Translations under genes and position numbers: made by a program
Part shown: positions 26,596-35,871 of the stretch, one piece after another
How positions within the stretch are numbered: position 1 is the stretch's first letter
Layout of the letters: each line of letters starts with the position of its first letter
Notes under the pieces: model-generated
The model's database searches: none
Seen by the model: only the letters and a program-made list of their open reading frames with translations
Told to the model about the DNA's origin: nothing
Origin: Mesosutterella porci
Lineage (GTDB): Bacteria; Pseudomonadota; Gammaproteobacteria; Burkholderiales; Burkholderiaceae_F
Assembly (NCBI RefSeq): GCF_022134585.1
Contig: NZ_JAKNCT010000007.1
Span: 62,001-126,000 of the forward strand
Reading direction: 5' to 3'
DNA length: 64,000 nucleotides

Positions 26596-26616
26596 CGCCG
26601 CGCAGGAGACGCGGCG
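26596..26616. terminator. Possible convergent terminator between SDR gene and recQ
   Basis: A 7-bp GC stem (26596-26602 with 26610-26616) is followed on the plus strand by a pyrimidine-rich tract (GCCTTCTCTC). A second 7-bp stem (CGGAAGC/GCTTCCG) lies just upstream. The T-runs are poor. Confidence 0.3.
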
Positions 26617-26631
26617 GCCTTCTCTCATGGA

Positions 26632-28173
26632 TTATGAAGAGGCGCGCACTCGCAGGGTTTCACCGCCCTTCAGGAGCGATGCCGCCCGCCAGGGCTGCAG
26701 TACCCCGCCCTGCTCAAGATTAATGAACAGAATCCTTCTCGCGATGGCAGCGCGCGCGACCGTCCTCCATTCTGCTTCCGACAGATTCGCGCCGATCGCC
26801 CATGTCGTCAGCTCGTTGTGCCTTTCGGCCAGCACCTCTTCGGTCGCGTTGCCGCGAAGGACGTCGATAATGTGGCTCATCCGAAAATAGCGGCCCGATT
26901 TCCTGTAGCAGCGGATGACACAGCTCACGAATTTCCGGGCCTCCTCGGTCCTGTCGATCATTCGGGGAGGGGTGACGCAGTTGTCGCAGCGCCCGCAGAA
27001 ATCCGCGGCACTTTCCCCGAAATAGCCCAGCAGGGCCTGACGGCGGCAGCTCCCTGCCTCCGCATAGCCGACCATGGAATCAAGCTTCTGCAGGCAAAGC
27101 TGGCGATATTCGTCGCTGCCCGTACTCTGAGCAATAAAGCTCTGCTGTACCACGACATCCCGCCAGCTCCAGATCAACCAGGCCTCGGCGGGCTTCCCGT
27201 CACGACCCGCCCTCCCCGTCTCCTGGAAGTAAGACTCGATGCTTCTTGGCAGCCCGATATGCACCACGAAACGGACGTCTTTTTTGTCAATGCCCATTCC
27301 AAAGGCAATGGTCGCCACCATGACCAGGCCGTCAGAGGCAAGAAAGCGGGCGCTGTTTTGCTCCCTGAGCTCCGGAGCCAGCCCTGCATGATAGGCCAGG
27401 GCCGGAATGCCCTGTCCACGCAAAAATTTCGCCATTTCCTCCGTTCTTTTGCGCGACAGGCAGTAGACGATCCCCGTCTGCGACGGATGGCGTTTCACGA
27501 TGAAGTCAAGCAGCCGGGATTTCATTTCCGCCGTCCCGTAGCTGACCCGGTAAAAGATGTTGGGTCTGTTCAGGGAAGAAGAGAAAATAAGCGGATTGAT
27601 GAGCAGGCGCTCCGAAATCTCCCTCTGGGTTCTTTCGTCCGCAGTGGCAGTCAGTGCAATTCTCGGCACGGCGGGAAACAGCTTCTTGATCACTCCGAGG
27701 GCGCTGTACTCCGGCCGGAAATCATGACCCCAGGTCGATATGCAGTGAGCCTCGTCGACCGCAAAAAGCGACAGCCTGATGCGCCTGAGCATCGACAGGA
27801 TTTTTTCACTTACAAGACGTTCAGGCGTGATGTACAGCAAATCGAGACTGCCCCCCAGAAGCGCTTTTTCTGTCTCCCGGTTTTCTTCCACTGAATTGAC
27901 TGAACAGAGGCTTGCGGCCTGCACCCCGGCCTTGCGCAACCTCGACACCTGATCCTCCATCAGCGCGATGAGCGGAGATACAACCACCGCGGTCCCCTGC
28001 CTGACCAGCGCGGGGATCTGATAGCAGAGGCTTTTCCCGCTCCCTGTAGGCATCAGGACGAGGACGTCGCGCCCCTGAATCAGGGCGCTGACGATTTTTT
28101 CCTGATAGGGCCTGAAATCGGAAAAGCCAAAGACTTGTTTGAGAGCCTCCGAGGCGGAGGGAAAACGTTGCAT
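26632..28173 (-). CDS. recQ: ATP-dependent DNA helicase RecQ, lacking HRDC
   Basis: RecQ is a 3'-5' helicase of recombination repair. From the ATG at 28173 the 513 residues show motif I GSGKS (44-48), motif II DEAH (140-143), motif [11 protein letters not shown] (318-326), the zinc site C376, C393, C396, C399, and an RQC-type region to the end. The HRDC domain of E. coli RecQ (609 residues) is absent. A GTG two codons upstream is an alternative start; neither has a good ribosome-binding site. It lies downstream of the sstT terminator. Confidence 0.93.
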   Translation of the reverse strand: MQRFPSASEALKQVFGFSDFRPYQEKIVSALIQGRDVLVLMPTGSGKSLCYQIPALVRQGTAVVVSPLIALMEDQVSRLRKAGVQAASLCSVNSVEENRETEKALLGGSLDLLYITPERLVSEKILSMLRRIRLSLFAVDEAHCISTWGHDFRPEYSALGVIKKLFPAVPRIALTATADERTQREISERLLINPLIFSSSLNRPNIFYRVSYGTAEMKSRLLDFIVKRHPSQTGIVYCLSRKRTEEMAKFLRGQGIPALAYHAGLAPELREQNSARFLASDGLVMVATIAFGMGIDKKDVRFVVHIGLPRSIESYFQETGRAGRDGKPAEAWLIWSWRDVVVQQSFIAQSTGSDEYRQLCLQKLDSMVGYAEAGSCRRQALLGYFGESAADFCGRCDNCVTPPRMIDRTEEARKFVSCVIRCYRKSGRYFRMSHIIDVLRGNATEEVLAERHNELTTWAIGANLSEAEWRTVARAAIARRILFINLEQGGVLQPWRAASLLKGGETLRVRASS

Positions 28174-28231
28174 AGGCACTGTTGGAGGAAAGCTGCGGCC
28201 GGGAGCAGATGAACGGCACCGAGCTTAAACC

Positions 28232-28282
28232 AAAATAGCAGCCCTTTTCCGATGAGCCTAGGCCATCGCAAAAGGGCTGCTA
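28232..28282 (-). terminator. Long two-part terminator hairpin after sstT
   Basis: A perfect 13-bp stem (28236-28248 with 28270-28282) encloses a second 5-bp stem (28250-28254 with 28264-28268) topped by the palindrome GCCTAGGC. On the minus strand it is followed by ATTTTGG (only four T). It lies about 20 bases after the sstT stop codon. Confidence 0.65.
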
Positions 28283-28304
28283 AAGAGGTCAAACCAATAA
28301 ATTT

Positions 28305-29543
28305 TCAGTTCTTGGTCGCTTTTTCAGCGTCCAGGCGCTGCCGCCTCAGGCAGGCCGCAGCCGTAAACATTACGTCGCTTGCAGAGTTAAGCGCAGTCTC
28401 GCAGGAGTCCTGAATCACGCCGATGATGAACCCCACAGCAACAACCTGCATGGCGGTGGAATTGTCGATGCCGAAAAGACCGCAGGCCAGAGGAATGAGC
28501 ATCAGGGAGCCGCCGGGAACGCCGGAGGCCCCGCCGGCGCAGATAGAGGCCACGAAGCAGAGCAGCACTGCGGTCCAGAAGTCTACATGCACGCCGAGCG
28601 AATAAGCAGCTGAAAGTGTCAGGATCGTGATGGTGATCGCGGCACCGGCCATGTTGATGGTCGCGCCGAGAGGAATGGAGATCGAGTACGTCCCCTCGTC
28701 AAGCTTGAGACGCCGGCACAGATCGAGGTTGACCGGAATGTTGGCCGCTGAGGATCTGGTGAAGAATGCGCAGATGCCGGAGACGCGCAGGCACTCTAAC
28801 GTCAGGGGGTACGGATTCCTGCGGATGCAGGCAAAAACCAGCAGCGGGTTCACCACAAACGCAATGAAGAACATGCTGCCCACCAGCAGAAGGATGAGCT
28901 TGCCGTAGCCTGCGAAAGCGCTCAGGCCAACCTCCGCCACCGTTCCCGACACCAGTCCGAGGATGCCGAGAGGAGCGAAGCGGACGACGATCCGCACGAC
29001 GGACGTCACGGCTTCCGACAGATCCTGGATGACTTCACGGGTGGAGTCTGATGCGCGACGCAGAATGACGCCGAGAGCGGCCGACCAGGCCAGAATGCCG
29101 ATGTAGTTCGCGTTCGCCAGCGCCTTGACGGGGTTGTCCACAATATTGAGGATGAGGTTCTTCAGAACCTCGGCGATGCCGCCCGGCGCCGTTGCCTTGG
29201 CGGCGTCAGCCGCCAAATGTATGGAGGTCGGCCAGATAAAGGAAACGATGACTGCCACCGCGGCTGCGCTGAATGTGCCAATGGCATACAGCACGATGAT
29301 GGGCTTCATAGAAGTCCTGGTATCGACGCTCTGGGTGGCGATGGAGGCCGCCACCAGAAAGAAAACCAGCACCGGGGCGACGGCCTTCAAGGCGGAAATG
29401 AAGACTGTGCCAAGGAAACCAAGGGGCTTAGCGACGCCGGGAGCCAACAGGGCTATCGCAACGCCAATGACAAGAGCCAGCAAAATCTGTTTAACCAGAG
29501 ACCATTCCAGGAATGGCATGAGGACACGAGAGATTTTTCGCAT
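28305..29543 (-). CDS. sstT: Serine/threonine:sodium symporter SstT
   Basis: SstT imports L-serine and L-threonine with sodium in the inner membrane (DAACS family). The 412-residue protein is hydrophobic throughout, with the family hairpin [15 protein letters not shown] and the substrate/sodium region [19 protein letters not shown], followed by [12 protein letters not shown] near the C-terminus. There is no clear ribosome-binding site before its ATG, which follows a run of A residues. It is divergent from the MFS gene. Confidence 0.93.
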   Translation of the reverse strand: MRKISRVLMPFLEWSLVKQILLALVIGVAIALLAPGVAKPLGFLGTVFISALKAVAPVLVFFLVAASIATQSVDTRTSMKPIIVLYAIGTFSAAAVAVIVSFIWPTSIHLAADAAKATAPGGIAEVLKNLILNIVDNPVKALANANYIGILAWSAALGVILRRASDSTREVIQDLSEAVTSVVRIVVRFAPLGILGLVSGTVAEVGLSAFAGYGKLILLLVGSMFFIAFVVNPLLVFACIRRNPYPLTLECLRVSGICAFFTRSSAANIPVNLDLCRRLKLDEGTYSISIPLGATINMAGAAITITILTLSAAYSLGVHVDFWTAVLLCFVASICAGGASGVPGGSLMLIPLACGLFGIDNSTAMQVVAVGFIIGVIQDSCETALNSASDVMFTAAACLRRQRLDAEKATKN

Positions 29544-29737
29544 TTTTTTTGTTTATTTAAGGTGATGAGGGATTGCAGCGGCAACCCTGAAGTCCTTCCC
29601 TTCGGGCGCGCCTGTTTTCAAGAATAGCCTCTTTTGTATTTTTTTTCTTTCAACATCACGCAAATTTCCAACAACTACCGCCATTCGGCGGATAATGTCG
29701 GGAATTCAGAATTTCTAGAGCGCCGCGCAGCTAAGAT
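29544..29737. other. Divergent intergenic region, sstT / MFS exporter
   Basis: This 194-base region must hold both promoters. A bulged hairpin (about 29568-29589) would lie in the sstT leader, and a CCGCC/GGCGG repeat lies near 29683-29695 just before a GATAAT that could be a -10 of the MFS gene. No -35 of good quality was found for either gene. Confidence 0.3.
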
Positions 29738-30943
29738 ATGCAGCAACTCAAACCCGCCGTCAGATTTGTATTAACCTGCGTTTTTCTGGACGCTCTGGGG
29801 TTTGGACTGATCATTCCCGTCCTGCCGCGCCTCATCGGAGAGCTGGCCGGAGCGCGGGATCTCCAGACTTACTGGTACGGCATCATTATGGCCGGCTACG
29901 GCCTGATGCAGTTTCTGTCCTCTCCGGTGCTGGGAGCGCTTTCCGACAGGTATGGCCGCAAGCCCGTGCTGCTGACAGGCATCTTCGGCCTCGGAATTAT
30001 GCAACTGGTGCCGGCGCTCTCCTCGTCTCTGCCGCTTATTCTCGCCTCTAGGCTGGCTGGCGGCATGCTATCGGCCAACACTGTGGTGGCCCAGGCCTAC
30101 ATTGCCGACATCACGCCGGCAACGAAACGGTCTTCCTCGTTCGGGAAAATAGGCGCGGTCTTCGGAGTCGCTTTCGTGATCGGGCCCGCCATCGGAGGGA
30201 TCCTCGGCCAGATCAATCCCAGAATTCCCTTCGCCTTCGCCGCGAGCATCTGCTGTCTGAACTTCCTGTACGGGATCTTCGTGCTTCCGGAAAGCCTCAG
30301 GACTCCGGACCCCCGGCCCTGGTGCTTTTCGCGGTTCAATCCCTTCGGCGGACTTTTCCGGCTGCTTGCAGTCAAACGCATCACGCCCATGGTGCTCGTG
30401 ATCGGGCTCATTTACCTCGCTCAGTCCCTGATGCAGTGCACATGGGCCCTGTACACGGAATTCCGCTACGGGTGGGCTCCGTTAAACATCGGACTGTCCA
30501 TGTTTCTCATAGGCGCCTGCATTGCCGGGGCTCAGGGCTTCGTCCTGCCGCGGCTGCTCCACTGGACGAGCGAGCCGCGCATTGTGACAAGCGCCCTGTG
30601 TATCGGATTTGCGACTCTGGCCGGCATCGGTCTCTCTCCGTGGGGATATCTAGCCGCGATACTTTCATGGCTGTTTGCCTTCACCGGAATGGCCCCCGCC
30701 GTCATTCAGGGAGCCGTATCGCGCCTTGTACCGGAAACATCCCAGGGAGAGGCTATGGGAGCCGTGAGTTCGCTTAACTCATTTTCCGGAGTGATCGCCC
30801 CCCTGATGTCCACTCCGATGCTGGTGTACACCGCATCGGGCGCCGCGTCCTCCTTCATGTCCGGCGTGCCCTACTTTCTTTCTTCGTCCATTCTGCTTCT
30901 GGCCCTGGTCATTGCCATGACGGCCATCAGATCTTACCGCTGA
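29738..30943 (+). CDS. MFS drug exporter, TetA-like
   Basis: A proton-driven exporter of the TCR/Tet branch of the MFS, 401 residues with about 12 membrane segments. The hallmark motif A GALSDRYGRKP lies at 66-76 between helices 2 and 3, and GPAIGGILGQ lies in helix 5. Chromosomal TetA-like proteins of this type often do not give tetracycline resistance, and no TetR-type regulator is adjacent, so the substrate is open. Confidence 0.85.
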   Translation: MQQLKPAVRFVLTCVFLDALGFGLIIPVLPRLIGELAGARDLQTYWYGIIMAGYGLMQFLSSPVLGALSDRYGRKPVLLTGIFGLGIMQLVPALSSSLPLILASRLAGGMLSANTVVAQAYIADITPATKRSSSFGKIGAVFGVAFVIGPAIGGILGQINPRIPFAFAASICCLNFLYGIFVLPESLRTPDPRPWCFSRFNPFGGLFRLLAVKRITPMVLVIGLIYLAQSLMQCTWALYTEFRYGWAPLNIGLSMFLIGACIAGAQGFVLPRLLHWTSEPRIVTSALCIGFATLAGIGLSPWGYLAAILSWLFAFTGMAPAVIQGAVSRLVPETSQGEAMGAVSSLNSFSGVIAPLMSTPMLVYTASGAASSFMSGVPYFLSSSILLLALVIAMTAIRSYR

Positions 30944-30977
30944 GACCGGGCGGAGCGGCAGCAACCGCCAGGCTCTC

Positions 30978-31003
30978 AAAAAACACTGCGGGCGGCGCCG
31001 CAG
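30978..31003 (-). terminator. Terminator of the por operon
   Basis: A 6-bp stem CTGCGG/CCGCAG (30986-30991 with 30998-31003) is followed on the minus strand by TG and six T residues. A second GC-rich hairpin (30997-31027) overlaps it nearer the gene. Confidence 0.65.
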
Positions 31004-31034
31004 CCGCGGGAGATCCCGGACTGCGGCGGGGTTG

Positions 31035-32672
31035 TCAGATGTCCTCCTTTTTCATGTCAATGGCCCCGCAAGGGCACTCGTTGGCGCAAATGCCGCATCC
31101 CTTGCAGAAGTCGTAATTGATCTGATAACCCAGTCCCGGGCCAAGCTTCACGATCGCATTGTCCGGGCAGACGCCATAGCAGTTGTCGCACTCAAAGCAG
31201 TTGCCGCAGCTCATGCAGCGTCTAGCCTCGTAAAGCGCGTTGTCGGCCGTCAGGCCCTTGAGCACCTCCTCGAAGGTCGTCTGGCGGCGGACTATGTCGA
31301 GAAGCGGCCTTTCCGTCTTAGGCGCATCGGCGAAATACCAAGTGTTCAGGCTCTCAAACGCCGCCGGGCGACCGCGGACAGGCTCCTGGTACTCCGTTCC
31401 CCGCAGCCAGCAGTCGATCGCGCGAGCCGCGCGCTTTCCGTGCCCGATAGCCACCGTCACATTGCGGACATCCTTAACCGCGTCGCCACCGGCGAAAATG
31501 CCCGCGCGGGTCGTCATCATCTTTTGATCAACGACAATAGCCCCGGAGTCCGTCTTCAGGCCTTTCACGCCGTCCAAGAAGCCGAGATCCGTTTCCTGGC
31601 CCAGTGCCAGAACCACGGAATCAGCCGTTATCGTTTCGTATTCTCCGGTAGGCTTCGGGTTCCCCTCCTCATCAAGAACCATCTTCTCAATGCGGACCTT
31701 GCCCTCCTCTGCGTCAGCAATGGTAGAAAGCCACTTCATGGAAACGCCCTCTTCCGCGGCTTCCTCAATCTCGAAGCTGTGGGCCGGCGCCTTCTGCCGG
31801 GTTCTTCTGTAAACGATGAGCGGCTCGGCCCCCATTCTCCGCACGGAGCGGGCCACGTCCACCGCGGTGTTTCCCCCTCCGTACACGACGACCCGCCGGC
31901 CCAGCTGGGGCTTTTCCTCGCCCTCCATGGAGCGCAGAACCGAAACCGCGTCAAGGATATGGGCGGAATCGCCCGCTGGGATATAAGTCCTGCGCGCGAG
32001 CTGAGCTCCAACGCCAAGAAAGACGGCGTCATAGCTTCCATCCTCCATCTCTTTTTCCAGATCCTGAACCGCGTGATTGAGAACGATTCGAACACCTAGA
32101 TCAGCAATTCTCTGGATCTCAGCATCCAAAACAGCTCGGGGCAGACGATACTTGGGAATTCCGTAACGCATCATTCCGCCGGGAGCCGCAGAAGACTCCA
32201 GCACCGTCACCTCATGCCCGAGCAACGCGAGATGATAAGCGGCGCTCAGCCCTGCAGGGCCGGAGCCGACAATCAGCACTTTCCGGCCGCTGCGCTCTTT
32301 CGCAGCGGGAACCTTCCACTTTTGCTTAAGCGCCTCGTCCCCCAAGAACCTCTCCACGGAATTGATTCCGACCGGCTCGTCTAGCTGCCCCCTGTTGCAC
32401 GCCCCCTCGCAGGTGTGGTAGCACACCCTGCCCATGGTTGCCGGGAATGGATTGTCCTGCATGACCTTCGCCCAGGCCGCCAGATAATCGCCGTTTTCAG
32501 CAAGAAACAACCAGTCCCTGCACCTTTCGCCTGCGGGGCAGGTGGCGCTGCAGGGAGGCTCATGGAAGGCATAGGCGGGCTTAAGCGTTCGCCAAGCCCC
32601 CGTGTGATTCTCCAAGGAGGTTTTCGGCTTCAGGGTAATGGCAAACGGCGTTTTTTCACTCAGCTCAGACAT
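31035..32672 (-). CDS. FAD/NADPH oxidoreductase fused to a two-cluster ferredoxin (POR electron-transfer subunit)
   Basis: A GltD/NfnB-like protein of 545 residues from the ATG at 32672. An N-terminal cysteine-rich iron-sulfur region (C41, C45, C51, C84, C88, C92) is followed by the FAD site GSGPAG (136-141), the NADPH site GGGNTA (265-270), the second flavin motif GIFAGGDA (391-398) and a C-terminal 2[4Fe-4S] ferredoxin (Cys motifs at 486-502 and 523-534). It overlaps the 3' end of porB by eight bases, so it probably takes electrons from pyruvate oxidation to NADP(H), doing the job of separate PorD and ferredoxin:NADP reductase. Similar layouts are known for DsrL and for the flavin subunit of the 2-oxoglutarate:NADP oxidoreductase of Azoarcus. 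Confidence 0.85.
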   Translation of the reverse strand: MSELSEKTPFAITLKPKTSLENHTGAWRTLKPAYAFHEPPCSATCPAGERCRDWLFLAENGDYLAAWAKVMQDNPFPATMGRVCYHTCEGACNRGQLDEPVGINSVERFLGDEALKQKWKVPAAKERSGRKVLIVGSGPAGLSAAYHLALLGHEVTVLESSAAPGGMMRYGIPKYRLPRAVLDAEIQRIADLGVRIVLNHAVQDLEKEMEDGSYDAVFLGVGAQLARRTYIPAGDSAHILDAVSVLRSMEGEEKPQLGRRVVVYGGGNTAVDVARSVRRMGAEPLIVYRRTRQKAPAHSFEIEEAAEEGVSMKWLSTIADAEEGKVRIEKMVLDEEGNPKPTGEYETITADSVVLALGQETDLGFLDGVKGLKTDSGAIVVDQKMMTTRAGIFAGGDAVKDVRNVTVAIGHGKRAARAIDCWLRGTEYQEPVRGRPAAFESLNTWYFADAPKTERPLLDIVRRQTTFEEVLKGLTADNALYEARRCMSCGNCFECDNCYGVCPDNAIVKLGPGLGYQINYDFCKGCGICANECPCGAIDMKKEDI

Positions 32673-33738
32673 GTTCCTGCTCTCCCTTAGGTTCAACCAG
32701 GCTGCGGAAGAGCCCCTCCGGCTCTTCATCCGACAGCGCGGTCAGACCGAATTTTTCAATGTTGCGATCGGCTATCCGCTGCAGATGCTCAACGGTTGCC
32801 GGGTCTCCTCTCTTGCCAAACAGGTGGGCGAAGCGCTTCTGGCCTTTCAGGTAGACCTCCACAGGAAGCTGGCGGCGGATTTTATAAGAGCCGGTGATCT
32901 CGCCGTTTTCCGCCTCGAACACGGGGAAAAGCCCCGTCTCGGCAGCAAGACGGGCCATTTCCACTGTTTTGGAGGAGGGGAAACCCCATCCCAGGGGGCA
33001 AGGAACGAGGATGTGAATATAGCGGGCGCCGTGGATCTGCATGGCTCTGGTCACCTTGCGCTCAAGGTCGTGCAGATCGGCTACCGTGGCCGTGGCCACA
33101 TAGGGGATACCGTGAGCCATCGCGATCAGAGGAACGTTTTTGCCCTGACCGAACTCGTTGCCTTCGTAGCCGGGGATCGGCATCGTGGTGGCGGTTCGGG
33201 CCGTGGGGGGAGTCGCCGAGCTTCTCTGGACGCCGGTGTTCATATAGGCTTCGTTGTCGTAACAGATGTAAAGAACGTCATCGTTGCGCTCGAACATTCC
33301 AGACAGGCATCCCATGCCGATGTCGGTCGTTCCGCCGTCTCCGCCCTGGGCCACCACCCGGACCGGGCTCTTGCCCTCTTTCGCGGCCCGGATCCTGAAG
33401 GCGGCCGCCATGCCGGCGGCTACAGCGGCCGTGTTGCCAAAAAGCGAATGCAGCCAGGGCATGCGCCAGGCGCTTTCCGGATAGGGCGTCGAGAAAACCT
33501 CCAGGCATCCCGTGGCGTTGGCCACCGCCAGACGGCCGCCGGTCGCGGCAAGGGCGGCATCGAGCGCATAGCGCGCTCCCAGAGCCTCCCCGCAGCCCTG
33601 GCAGGCCCGGTGCCCAGAATTAAGGGAGTTATACCTGTGATCTGAACTCTGCAGTGTTTTCTGCTGTTCCGCCAGCAGGCGATTCCCGACCGTAAAAGTC
33701 CCGGTCTGGTAAAAGTGGACCGTGTTCTCTTCCTGCAT
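32665..33738 (-). CDS. porB: Pyruvate:ferredoxin oxidoreductase, beta subunit
   Basis: This subunit binds thiamine diphosphate and one [4Fe-4S] cluster. In 357 residues the likely cluster ligands are C46, C49, C78 and C247. The TPP motif GGDGGTTDIGMG starts at residue 132 and is completed by N162. The stretch YDNEAYMNTGVQRSSATP (160-177) is the hallmark of pyruvate-type rather than 2-oxoglutarate-type enzymes. It lies nine bases downstream of porA. The enzyme class is oxygen-sensitive, pointing to an anaerobic or microaerobic host. Confidence 0.93.
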   Translation of the reverse strand: MQEENTVHFYQTGTFTVGNRLLAEQQKTLQSSDHRYNSLNSGHRACQGCGEALGARYALDAALAATGGRLAVANATGCLEVFSTPYPESAWRMPWLHSLFGNTAAVAAGMAAAFRIRAAKEGKSPVRVVAQGGDGGTTDIGMGCLSGMFERNDDVLYICYDNEAYMNTGVQRSSATPPTARTATTMPIPGYEGNEFGQGKNVPLIAMAHGIPYVATATVADLHDLERKVTRAMQIHGARYIHILVPCPLGWGFPSSKTVEMARLAAETGLFPVFEAENGEITGSYKIRRQLPVEVYLKGQKRFAHLFGKRGDPATVEHLQRIADRNIEKFGLTALSDEEPEGLFRSLVEPKGEQEHV

Positions 33739-33747
33739 GACTGTCTC

Positions 33748-34995
33748 CTATTTTCCTGCCTGGCGGGCAGCGTCGCGAACCATCTCTTCGTTGGCAGGCC
33801 CGACGCGCCAGCTCTTCTTCTCGCGCTCCAGCTGCCGATCCACCAAAGCCTTGTTCAGGTCCATGAAGTACAAGGCGGGCAGCCTTCCCTCGATAGCCGC
33901 GAGGAAAGTCTCCTTGAGACTCCTTTTGGTGATGGCGCGGCCTCCTAAGCCTGCGATTACGGTTGTGACCAGGGCGCCGGTTCCTCCCAGGGCGGATGCC
34001 ACCTCCATGCCCAGAACTCCCCTGCTGCCGGGCGTGACTGTGCGGTCGATGACAATCACCCGCTTCGCGCCCCTCAAAGCCTCAGCCACCGCCTCATAGG
34101 GGAACGGCCGGAAGCTCTTCAGGCTCACCACGCCGATGGCAGTGCCGTCCTCCCTCATTTCGTCCACGGCGTCCTTAATGGTTCCCAGGCAAGACCCCAT
34201 GGCGATCACCCGCGTCTCGGTTCCTTCGCAGCGATAGCAGGACAGCAGGCCGCCGGACTTGCGACCGAACACAGCCTCGAACTCACCGGCCACCTTCGGA
34301 ATGACATCCAGGGCCTGCCTGAAGCGGCAGGCCTGCAGGCAGCGAACCTCCGTGAAAGCCTCCGGACCAACCATGGCTCCGATGGACACCGGATCGTCGG
34401 GGTCAAGGATCTGACGGGGCTCAAAGGGGGGCAGGAACTGATCCACCTGAGACTGCTCCGGAATATCCATCCTCTCGAGCGCGTGCGTCAACACAAAGCC
34501 GTCCATGCACACCATGACCGGAAGCGACAGGGTTTCCGCAATTTTGAAGGCCTGGATATGCAGATCGACCGCTTCCTGGTTGTCCTCGGCAAACAGCTGA
34601 AGCCACCCGCTGTCACGCTGGGAAAGGGAATCGGACTGATCATTCCAAATATTGATGGGAGCGCCGATGGCGCGGTTGGCAACCGTCATGACGATGGGAA
34701 GCCCCAGACCCGATGCGTTGTAGATGGCCTCCGTCATGAACAGAAGGCCCTGCGAGGCGGTGGCGGTATAGGACCTAGCCCCCGCTGCGCTCGCACCGAT
34801 GACTGCGCTCATGGCACCGAACTCGCTTTCCACATTCATGAATTCGCAGTCCTTGATGGAGCCGCTCCGCACATAGCGGCCGAGCGCCTCAACGATGTGC
34901 GTCTGAGGGGAAATCGGGTAAGCGCAGATAACGTTTGGGCGGCAGAGAGCCACCGCTTGGGCAACGCCCTGTGAACCTTCCAGCTGCTTGAGCAT
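33748..34995 (-). CDS. porA: Pyruvate:ferredoxin oxidoreductase, alpha subunit
   Basis: The alpha subunit provides the pyrimidine-binding half of the TPP site. The 415-residue protein begins with the AYPISPQTHIVEALGRYV segment typical of the family, carries ESEFGAMSAVIGASAAGARS, and has NIWNDQSDSLSQRDSGWLQL in the region that shapes the substrate pocket of pyruvate enzymes. It is two bases after porG and nine before porB, clearly one operon. Confidence 0.92.
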   Translation of the reverse strand: MLKQLEGSQGVAQAVALCRPNVICAYPISPQTHIVEALGRYVRSGSIKDCEFMNVESEFGAMSAVIGASAAGARSYTATASQGLLFMTEAIYNASGLGLPIVMTVANRAIGAPINIWNDQSDSLSQRDSGWLQLFAEDNQEAVDLHIQAFKIAETLSLPVMVCMDGFVLTHALERMDIPEQSQVDQFLPPFEPRQILDPDDPVSIGAMVGPEAFTEVRCLQACRFRQALDVIPKVAGEFEAVFGRKSGGLLSCYRCEGTETRVIAMGSCLGTIKDAVDEMREDGTAIGVVSLKSFRPFPYEAVAEALRGAKRVIVIDRTVTPGSRGVLGMEVASALGGTGALVTTVIAGLGGRAITKRSLKETFLAAIEGRLPALYFMDLNKALVDRQLEREKKSWRVGPANEEMVRDAARQAGK

Positions 34996-34997
34996 AT

Positions 34998-35570
34998 TTA
35001 ATCTCCGTCCTTAAGCGAGAGCATGTGGCTCCAGGCCCCGGCGGCAACGTTCGCATTAGCCTGGGCTACCTTTCCGGAATATTTCTGTCCATAAGCCGCA
35101 TTGATGCTCTCCAGCTTGAGAAGCCCCGTCATGGCGGCAAATCCGGCCAGCATGGCCGCACCGGGCAGCGGCCTGCCGATGTATTTAAGCGCCAGATCCG
35201 TGGCGGGAACCGTCCTGACATGGCCCTTGGGCAGCTTCGAGACAAGTTCGCCCAGGCCGATCTCCTCAGGAGCGGCGGCGCTGTTGACCAGCACGAAGCC
35301 GCTGCGGCTCAGGCCTCCGAAAACATCCACCGTCTCGATCAGCGTCCTGTCCTGAATGAGAACCGCATCGGGCTCCTCGATGGGCTCGTGGAGCCGGATG
35401 GAGTGATCGCTGATGCGGGCGAACGCCACCACAGGGGCCCCTGTCCTCTCGGAACCGAAGCTGGGGAACGCCTGCGCAAAGTGCCCTTCCATGAAAGCAG
35501 CCAAGGACAGCATTTCCGCCGCCGTGACCACTCCTTGGCCGCCGCGGCCATGTAGACGTACCTGAAACAT
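34998..35570 (-). CDS. porG: Pyruvate:ferredoxin oxidoreductase, gamma subunit
   Basis: The gamma subunit (190 residues) starts with MFQVRLHGRGGQGVVTAAEM, the glycine-rich signature of the 2-oxoacid oxidoreductase gamma family, and carries SFGSERTGAPV. It is the first gene of the porG-porA-porB-oxidoreductase operon. The four-subunit order of archaeal-type PORs is kept except that the separate delta ferredoxin is replaced by the fused flavoprotein at the operon end. Confidence 0.93.
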   Translation of the reverse strand: MFQVRLHGRGGQGVVTAAEMLSLAAFMEGHFAQAFPSFGSERTGAPVVAFARISDHSIRLHEPIEEPDAVLIQDRTLIETVDVFGGLSRSGFVLVNSAAAPEEIGLGELVSKLPKGHVRTVPATDLALKYIGRPLPGAAMLAGFAAMTGLLKLESINAAYGQKYSGKVAQANANVAAGAWSHMLSLKDGD

Positions 35571-35871
35571 AAGTCTCCTTCTTCGCTGTTTGAGCTTTGT
35601 TGTTGTGTTTGCGGGGTACTGCAGTAAGAGTCACGTTGATATATTAAATAGAAACCCTGCCCCCTTCTAGGCTTTTCTTTGCATTGGACGCAACCCGCGT
35701 TTTTCTCGGAAAGCCGGGGCCGGAGCTCGGCCGGACCGAGCGCTGCTGAAGCACTCCCGACCCGCCCGCTCCGTTCAAAATGCGAGGGCCGGCCTGCGGC
35801 CCGGGTAAAACTTTCCTCCTATTTTTGGTAGAATTATCAGTTGCAATTGGTTTTCTCCTGGAGTTCGAAGT
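35571..35871. other. Divergent intergenic region, por operon / DUF1801 gene
   Basis: No gene is supported in these 301 bases. An AT-rich stretch at about 35632-35650 (TTGATATATTAAAT) could hold the por -10 and contains one FNR-like half-site, with the second half not conserved. A TAGAAT near 35829 may be a -10 for the DUF1801 gene. The middle part is GC-rich with several short GGCC-type repeats. Confidence 0.3.

Noticed and set aside
35636-35649. FNR box upstream of the por operon (TTGATATATTAAAT)
   Set aside because: Only one half-site (TTGAT) matches; the other half departs from ATCAA at several bases. Control by oxygen is plausible but this site does not support it.
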